From Hymenobacter sp. H14-R3 (GTDB lineage: Bacteria > Bacteroidota > Bacteroidia > Cytophagales > Hymenobacteraceae), in contig NZ_JASITD010000007.1 in NCBI RefSeq assembly GCF_030063445.1, positions 62,001-126,000 on the forward strand: DNA of 64,000 nucleotides. Reading direction: 5' to 3'. Both the position numbers and the translations under genes were made by a program. This document shows, one piece after another, positions 59,535 to 64,000 of the stretch. The stretch's first letter is position 1. The number at the start of each line of letters is the position of its first letter. The notes under the pieces were generated by a model. It saw only the letters and a program-made list of their open reading frames with translations. It searched no databases and had not been told where the DNA came from.

Positions 59535-60278
59535 TTAAAAGGCCAGGTAAAACCCCGCCAGCAACGCCCGAAAGTCTGCCGAATACGCCCCATCGGCGTC
59601 CTGAATCACCAACTCGCGCTGCGGCACCGCCGCCGGGGCCACGTGCCCAAACTCGCTGATGCAGCGCGTAATGCGCCCGCCCGGCCGGTGCCGCACGGCC
59701 AGCTGCGCCCGCAGTGGCAACTGGCCCGCAAGGGCCTCTTGCACAAAGTGTTGCATCTCGGGCGGCGGCAGCAGCACCGTAAGGGTGCCGCCCGGCCGCA
59801 GGTGCGCTGCCGCAAAGGCCACAATAGCGCCAAACGTGAGCGAGGCCGCGCCCGCGTGGCGCGCCGTGGCGCGGGCCGCATCGGGCGGGGCCAGGCTGCG
59901 CCGAAAAAACGGCGGATTACAGATAATGTGGCTGAACCGAAGGTCAGTGCCAACTACTGCCGGGGGCTGCGTGGCCGCGTAGGCCGCCAGGCTCAGTGGC
60001 CGCACGGCCATGCGGCTGGCCCAGGGGCTGGCCGCCACGTTGGCCGCCGCCTGGGCCGCCGCAAGTGGGTCAATCTCAATGGCTTCAATTGTAGCGGCCG
60101 GGGCACGCTGGGCGGCCATGAGAGCCAGCAGGCCGGTGCCGGTGCCCAGGTCGAGCACGCGGGTGGCCCCGGTGAGGTCGGTGGCCACGCCGAGCAGGCA
60201 GGCGTCGGTGCTCACCTTTTGGGCGCAGTGGCTTTGGGCGATGCGAAACTGCTGAAACTGAAAGTAGTCGTTGGGCAA
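59535..60278 (-). CDS. trmN6: tRNA1(Val) adenine(37)-N6-methyltransferase
   Basis: The protein has 247 residues. It methylates A37 of tRNA-Val. Motifs: ATRVLDLGTGTGLLALMAAQ (SAM-binding), IEAIEIDPLAAAQAAANVAA, and the catalytic ICNPPFFRRSLAPPD (NPPF), as in YfiC. A TTG start at 60278 gives PNDYFQFQQFRIAQSHCAQK, the standard N-terminus. It lies next to the disrupted membrane-protein gene. Confidence 0.88.
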   Translation of the reverse strand: MPNDYFQFQQFRIAQSHCAQKVSTDACLLGVATDLTGATRVLDLGTGTGLLALMAAQRAPAATIEAIEIDPLAAAQAAANVAASPWASRMAVRPLSLAAYAATQPPAVVGTDLRFSHIICNPPFFRRSLAPPDAARATARHAGAASLTFGAIVAFAAAHLRPGGTLTVLLPPPEMQHFVQEALAGQLPLRAQLAVRHRPGGRITRCISEFGHVAPAAVPQRELVIQDADGAYSADFRALLAGFYLAF

Positions 60279-60330
60279 TTAGAAGCTAAGTATAATTTTT
60301 GTAAAATTCGGTTTTGCTGAAAATCGCAGG

Positions 60331-60924
60331 CTAATCAGTAAGCTGCCTTTCCAGGGCGGTGCCGATTGTTAGGGTAATCATGCTGGCAACCCAGAGGTAG
60401 TAACCATTCTCCAAAGAGGCTATTTTCGAGTATTCGCCGGATTCACTGGTTGCAATGGAATCTAGCAAGCAAAAGCTTAGGGCTAAGTACCCGTCGCTAA
60501 TTAGTTTGTGTTATTAACACTTACCCGTTTTGTAGTCAAATAGTTGGTTATCAGCATGTAGCATCAAATTTTTGGAACGAACTCCGCTCGCTTTATCATA
60601 AACTAATTAGCGTCGGGTACTTATGAGGGTAGCAACAATACTTAAGTAAAACCCAGATGACTTCTGATTGAGTAAGAAAATAATTGCAATAAAAAATAGC
60701 GGATTAGCCAGCCAAATTAAAGTAGCGATTGCATTACCTTCTAAAATAGCCGACCAGCCGAAGAAAACCAGCATCTTGCTATCAGCCCAGGCATCGTAAT
60801 CAATGCGGTCTATATAAAATGCTTGCTGAAAAAGCGAAGAAACGAATAGCCCACCACTCAACAAGATAACAGCTTTCTGCAAGACTGTTAGTTTAGTATT
60901 CCTAGCTGATTCGAAGTCTTCCAT
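60331..60924 (-). pseudogene. Membrane protein gene disrupted by a MITE-like element
   Basis: The 5' part (60924 down to 60624) encodes EDFESARNTKLTVLQKAVIL, then hydrophobic segments ending FYLSIVATLI, and runs into the element's terminal repeat (stop TAA at 60607-60609). After the element the frame continues (ALSFCLLDSIATSESGEYSK, NGYYLWVASMITLTIGTALE) to a stop at 60331-60333. Removing the element plus one TA gives YLSIVATLI-ALSFCLLD and an intact 151-residue protein with about four membrane helices. No family is recognised. Confidence 0.85.
60486..60621. mobile_element. TA-flanked MITE-like element, copy 2
   Basis: The 136-bp segment begins AGTACCCGTCGCTAATTAGT and ends with the inverted ACTAATTAGCGTCGGGTACT, with about 25-bp arms differing at two or three places. 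It is flanked by TA on each side (60484-60485, 60622-60623). There is no coding capacity. It interrupts a gene whose frame is restored by its removal. This fits a non-autonomous element moved by an IS630/Tc1-mariner-like transposase. Confidence 0.85.
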
Positions 60925-61004
60925 ACAAAAGCTACTTAATAAATTCAGGCAGGTAATGCACTGCAGCAGCAAATAAATTTATTGGGTAAGATGATACGGG
61001 CAGA

Positions 61005-61592
61005 TTAATCTTGCCAGTAGAAAAAGCAGTCGAACACGGTGTAAGGTCCGTCGCTCAACACGGTGGGCACAAAAATACCCGCCGGCGCGGGCTGCTGAAG
61101 CTCTTCGGGCGTAAGTAGCCCGTAGCGAAACTCCTGTAATACGGCCTCCACGTGCTGCCGGTCGGGCTGCCAAAGTGCTTGATTAATAGTATCTTGACTA
61201 TCAGAATCTAAAAACCTGTGCCCGCCGCCAGTAAGCTGGCCCTGCTCGTAGGTCTTGCCCCAGTCGCTGCCCCCGTAAAACCAGTACGGAGTGAGCCGGG
61301 AAATATAGAGTAGTAAGCCAGTCGTTTCGTAGGTAACGCGTTGGTATTTAGCGAGCGTAACCGTGTCTGACCGGTCCTTTTTTGAAACCCGTACTTCCAC
61401 GTAAGACGCAAAGCCGCTGCCGTAGCTGCTAAAGTCCGCTTCGAACAGGAGGGTGGCGCTACTGGATAAGCGGGCTAAGACCTTGCGAATGTAATTATCT
61501 GTCTTAGTGATACTTCCGCTGGTAAAGGGCGGAAAATCGCCCACTACCTTGTTGGCGACGATGCTGCGCAAGTAGTCCTCACAGAAAGGCAT
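61005..61592 (-). CDS. Hypothetical protein
   Basis: The protein has 195 residues with no signal peptide or membrane segment. The middle has alternating strands (LLFEADFSSYGSGFASYVEV, VTLAKYQRVTYETTGLLLYI). A C-terminal VFDCFFYWQD end is notable. No family is recognised. It is the gene nearest the disrupted membrane protein and shares the orientation, and both lie in an accessory stretch with the SUKH-3 gene. A toxin- or immunity-like role would be speculation. Confidence 0.6.
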   Translation of the reverse strand: MPFCEDYLRSIVANKVVGDFPPFTSGSITKTDNYIRKVLARLSSSATLLFEADFSSYGSGFASYVEVRVSKKDRSDTVTLAKYQRVTYETTGLLLYISRLTPYWFYGGSDWGKTYEQGQLTGGGHRFLDSDSQDTINQALWQPDRQHVEAVLQEFRYGLLTPEELQQPAPAGIFVPTVLSDGPYTVFDCFFYWQD

Positions 61593-61637
61593 TAGGTGGG
61601 TATTTAGGCTTGAAAAAGAGCGGGTTAAGTGCTGGGT

Positions 61638-62093
61638 TTAGCCCAGCGCCTCGTACCCTTCATCCACCAGCAGGCCTTTGCCGAGGGCGCTTTGCACGGC
61701 CAGCACGTCGCAGCGCTCGTTTTCGGCGTGGCCAGCGTGGCCTTTTATCCATTTGAAGGAAACGCTGCGGTCTTTGTACACGCGCAAAAAGCGCCGCCAG
61801 AGGTCCTCGTTGGCTTTCTTGCCGAAGTCAGGTTTCTTAATCCAGTTGAAAACCCATTTTTTCTCCACCGAATCGACGACGTACTTGGAGTCGGACACGA
61901 CCAAGATGGGGATTTCGGGGCGCGTCACGGCTTCCAGGCCCACAATCACGGCCAGCAGCTCCATGCGGTTGTTGGTGGTGCGGCGGAAGCCCTGGCTAAG
62001 TTCCTTTTCGTGGGGGCCGTAGCGCAGAATGGTGCCGTAGCCGCCGGGGCCGGGGTTGCCGCGCGACGAGCCATCGGTGAACAGCGTTATCAC
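61638..62093 (-). CDS. rnhA: Ribonuclease HI
   Basis: The protein has 151 residues. It degrades RNA in RNA-DNA hybrids. The catalytic carboxylates are visible: Asp in ITLFTDGSSRGNPGPGGYGT, Glu in NRMELLAVIVGLEAV, Asp in ILVVSDSKYVVDSV, and Asp in NERCDVLAVQSA after WIKGHAGHAE. The helix with basic residues (KKWVFNWIKKPDFGKKANED) is the substrate handle. It is a single gene. Confidence 0.95.
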   Translation of the reverse strand: MITLFTDGSSRGNPGPGGYGTILRYGPHEKELSQGFRRTTNNRMELLAVIVGLEAVTRPEIPILVVSDSKYVVDSVEKKWVFNWIKKPDFGKKANEDLWRRFLRVYKDRSVSFKWIKGHAGHAENERCDVLAVQSALGKGLLVDEGYEALG

Positions 62094-62138
62094 TTGTTTA
62101 TCAATATTTTATGAACGAAGGATTGAGGTGTCAGGCCG

Positions 62139-62215
62139 TGCGGTAGGCTTCAGCTTGCCGGTTTTTTAAGTGCAACGCAAGCGATGCCAAAACGACCAGC
62201 TAAAGCTTACCGCAC
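62139..62215. repeat. TGCGGTAAGC palindromic element (copy 2)
   Basis: GTGCGGTAGGCTTCAGCTTG(CCG) and the inverted CAGCTAAAGCTTACCGCAC match the element at 38168-38243. The core TGCGGTA(A/G)GCTT is shared. It lies in the gap between the rnhA and SerC-like genes. Confidence 0.6.
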
Positions 62216-62222
62216 CGCCTGT

Positions 62223-63323
62223 TTACTTCACTTCCTCGCTGCGGATTTTCTCAAAAAACTGCACCAGCGCCTCAAATGCGGCATCGGGCACGGCCGGGAA
62301 GTTGGCAATGCGCAGGCTAGTGGCTTTGTAGTCGCCGTAGCCCGAGCCCAGCTGCAAGCCGGCCTCGTCGCGGGCGCGGCGCTTCACCTCCTCCACAACG
62401 GCGGCCGGGCCTTGCAGGCCGATGACGGTGGTGGAGCGGGCGTCCACGTTTTCGATGAGCGGGCGCAGGCCCAGGGGCTGCACCTGCTCGAAGTAGTCGT
62501 AGAGCTTCTGGGCGCGCTCGGTCAGGTGCGGGGCAATTGTTTTGATGGGCTCGCGGGCTTGCAGCACGCGGCTGAGCAGGTAGATGCCCAGCACGTTGGG
62601 GGTGTGGGTGGTCTGGTAGTTGAGCATTTGCTTCACCATGCCATTGAGGCTGTTGTAGTGCGCGTTGTCGCCCACTTCGCGGGCGCGGGCCACGGCGCGG
62701 GGCGAGAGCACCATGATGCCCAGGCCGGCGGGCAGGCCCAGGCACTTCTGCACCGAGCCGTACCACACGTCGGCCTTGATGAACTTGAGGGCCACGCCGC
62801 CCAGCGACGAGGTGGCATCTACGGCCAGCAGCGCCGGCCCCAGGCGGTTGAAGGTGTTGAGAATGAACTGGTCGCGCAGTTGGGTAGCGGTACTGGTTTC
62901 ATTCTGGGTAATGCACACCAAGTCAGTCTCTTCGGAGTCGAAGGGCAGCGTGGCCGGGTCGGGCACGTCGTTGATGTCAAACTTGAGCCCGGTGCAGCCG
63001 GGGCGCAGGGCGCGGGCGTAGTCAAACCACTTTTGCCCAAACGACCCGTTGTAGAGGTGAAATGAGCGGCGCGGCGTGAGGCTCTGGGCCAGAATTTCCC
63101 AGCACTCGGTGGCCGACGACGTGAACAGGATGGTATAGTCTTGCGGAATGTTGAGCTTGAGGCGGGCCTGGTCGAGGCACAGGCGCACGAGCGAGATGAA
63201 GCGCTCGGAGCGGTGCGGCGCCGACAGCCAGCCTTCCTCAAACGCGTCGGCCAGGTACTGGCGCACGTCGGGGTACACGGCCGAAGGGCCGGGATTGAAG
63301 GTATACGTCGGGAGGGTTGCCAT
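62223..63323 (-). CDS. Phosphoserine aminotransferase-like class V aminotransferase
   Basis: The protein has 366 residues. TYTFNPGPSAVYPDVRQYLA is the SerC-type N-terminus, LFTSSATECWEILAQSL and LVCITQNETSTATQLRDQ follow, VDATSSLGG is the PLP-phosphate area, and the PLP lysine is in YGSVQKCLGLPAGLGIMVLS. It likely makes phosphoserine from 3-phosphohydroxypyruvate for serine synthesis; other class V substrates are possible. The start at 63323 is chosen at the family N-terminus. Confidence 0.85.
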   Translation of the reverse strand: MATLPTYTFNPGPSAVYPDVRQYLADAFEEGWLSAPHRSERFISLVRLCLDQARLKLNIPQDYTILFTSSATECWEILAQSLTPRRSFHLYNGSFGQKWFDYARALRPGCTGLKFDINDVPDPATLPFDSEETDLVCITQNETSTATQLRDQFILNTFNRLGPALLAVDATSSLGGVALKFIKADVWYGSVQKCLGLPAGLGIMVLSPRAVARAREVGDNAHYNSLNGMVKQMLNYQTTHTPNVLGIYLLSRVLQAREPIKTIAPHLTERAQKLYDYFEQVQPLGLRPLIENVDARSTTVIGLQGPAAVVEEVKRRARDEAGLQLGSGYGDYKATSLRIANFPAVPDAAFEALVQFFEKIRSEEVK

Positions 63324-63360
63324 GCCGCAAAGGTAGGGGCGGCGGTAAGCTGGCAGGTGG

Positions 63361-63426
63361 GTAAATGCGTAAGCGCGCAAAGTGCCGGCGCGGGCCCCTC
63401 ACGCATTTACGCACTTACTCATTTAC
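63361..63426. repeat. GTAAATGxGTAAG palindromic element (copy 2)
   Basis: The left half GTAAATGCGTAAGCGCGCAA and right half CACGCATTTACGCACTTACT(CATTTAC) are imperfect inverted repeats related to the element at 30622-30690. It lies 5 bp before the aroQ stop, between aroQ and the SerC-like gene. Confidence 0.6.
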
Positions 63427-63431
63427 CGCTA

Positions 63432-63911
63432 TTACCGCCGGAAGCCCATTGGCCGCGGGCGCTGGCCCAGCAGGTAGTGCAGCGCCAGCCGGTAGCTTTC
63501 GAGCCCAAAACCCGTGATGCTGCCCACGCAGTGCTTGCCAATGAAGCTCGTGTGCCGGAAGTCTTCGCGCGCGGCCAGGTTGCTGAGGTGCACTTCTAGT
63601 ATGGGCACGCCCGCGCCGGCTATGGCAGCCACGGCATCGCCCAGCGCCACGCTGGTGTGGGTGAGGCCACCCGCGTTTAGCACGATGGCCTGGCTGGCCC
63701 CGTCGTGGCCGGCCTCGCCCCAGCCGGCGGCGGCGTGCAGGCGGTCGAGCAGGGCGCCCTCGTGGTTGCTTTGGAAGGAGGTGAGCGTGAGGTCGGGAAA
63801 ATCGGCTTGCAGCTCGGGCAGGTAGTCTTCAAACGAGCGCGTGCCGTAGATGTGGGGTTCGCGGCGGCCCAGCAGGTTGAGGTTGGGGCCGTTGAGAATC
63901 AGGATATTCAT
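63432..63911 (-). CDS. aroQ: Type II 3-dehydroquinate dehydratase
   Basis: The protein has 159 residues. It dehydrates 3-dehydroquinate in the shikimate pathway. NILILNGPNLNLLGRREPHI(YG) with the conserved Asn, Arg and Tyr, then FQSNHEGALLDRLHAA, AIVLNAGGLTHTSVALGDAV and PILEVHLSNLAAREDFRHTS with the catalytic His, are diagnostic. The protein is slightly longer than usual because of a glycine-rich insert (WGEAGHDGAS). Confidence 0.95.
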   Translation of the reverse strand: MNILILNGPNLNLLGRREPHIYGTRSFEDYLPELQADFPDLTLTSFQSNHEGALLDRLHAAAGWGEAGHDGASQAIVLNAGGLTHTSVALGDAVAAIAGAGVPILEVHLSNLAAREDFRHTSFIGKHCVGSITGFGLESYRLALHYLLGQRPRPMGFRR

Positions 63912-64000
63912 ACTGGTGAATTGTAGAAGATAAAAGGCAGCTCAGCCAGATAAAACAGCGGCTAAGCCAGTGGGTGGCCCCGCCGGGCGAGAAAAAATGA

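Overview
The window looks like a chromosomal segment of a high-GC member of the Bacteroidota, most likely Hymenobacter or a close relative in the Cytophagales. The reasons are: recognisable families typical of that group (DUF4199, DUF1573, DUF3822, DUF4126, PorE-like OmpA proteins); candidate promoters of the Bacteroidetes type (TAnnTTTG, once with a TTTG box 19 nt upstream); little sign of Shine-Dalgarno sequences; occasional GTG/TTG starts (lepA, trmN6, msrA); and many palindromic intergenic elements. The genus call is inference. No rRNA, tRNA, CRISPR array, phage or complete insertion sequence was seen.

Layout. 0-4.6 kb: M14 carboxypeptidase, surE, corA. 4.6-7.5 kb: a small surface-sugar cluster (GNAT/FemAB-like transferase, family 2 glycosyltransferase, FdtA-like ketoisomerase) and a DCC thiol oxidoreductase. 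7.7-15 kb: small accessory genes (OmpA protein, NTF2-like protein, aldo/keto reductase behind a frameshifted gene, stress-type flavin-binding protein, DUF6155, a DUF1186-like/SEC-C protein, a DUF4156-like protein) with large hairpins between them. 15.0-17.9 kb: an accessory island with a HigBA-type toxin-antitoxin pair, an AT-rich unknown gene and a second toxin-antitoxin-like pair (ADP-ribosyltransferase-like). The second pair lies between the complete icmF and a diverged copy of the icmF 3' end. 17.9-21.4 kb: icmF, with a palindromic repeat inserted in frame. 21.5-24.7 kb: a SUKH protein, glutathione-independent formaldehyde dehydrogenase with a GlcG-like partner, and a membrane protein. 24.9-33.5 kb: lepA, a DUF5684-like protein, a MscS channel, folD, queE and a PorE-like protein. 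34.6-39.3 kb: a minus-strand housekeeping run (fabH, dtxR-like, mnmE, gltA). 39.4-53.4 kb: glycosyltransferase, dapD, msrA, hydroxybutyryl-CoA dehydrogenase, ABC-F, DUF4199, coaD, DUF3822, NUDIX, DUF4126, thioesterase, RecD-like helicase, DUF1573, DUF423. 53.5-64 kb: cytidine deaminase, a saccharopine dehydrogenase/ABC transporter operon, acyl-CoA ligase, SUKH-3, trmN6, a disrupted membrane protein, rnhA, a SerC-like aminotransferase and aroQ.

The most interesting content is the repeat ecology. A short non-autonomous element with AGTACCCG termini and a TA target duplication interrupts two unrelated AT-rich genes (41848-42018 and 60486-60621). In both cases, removing the element plus one TA restores a full reading frame. 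The first copy itself holds a second palindrome with 34-bp perfect arms. At least seven further palindromic families occupy intergenic space, often touching stop codons. One of them appears inside icmF as about 42 extra codons. The 3' end of icmF also seems to be an insertion site for a toxin-antitoxin-like module.
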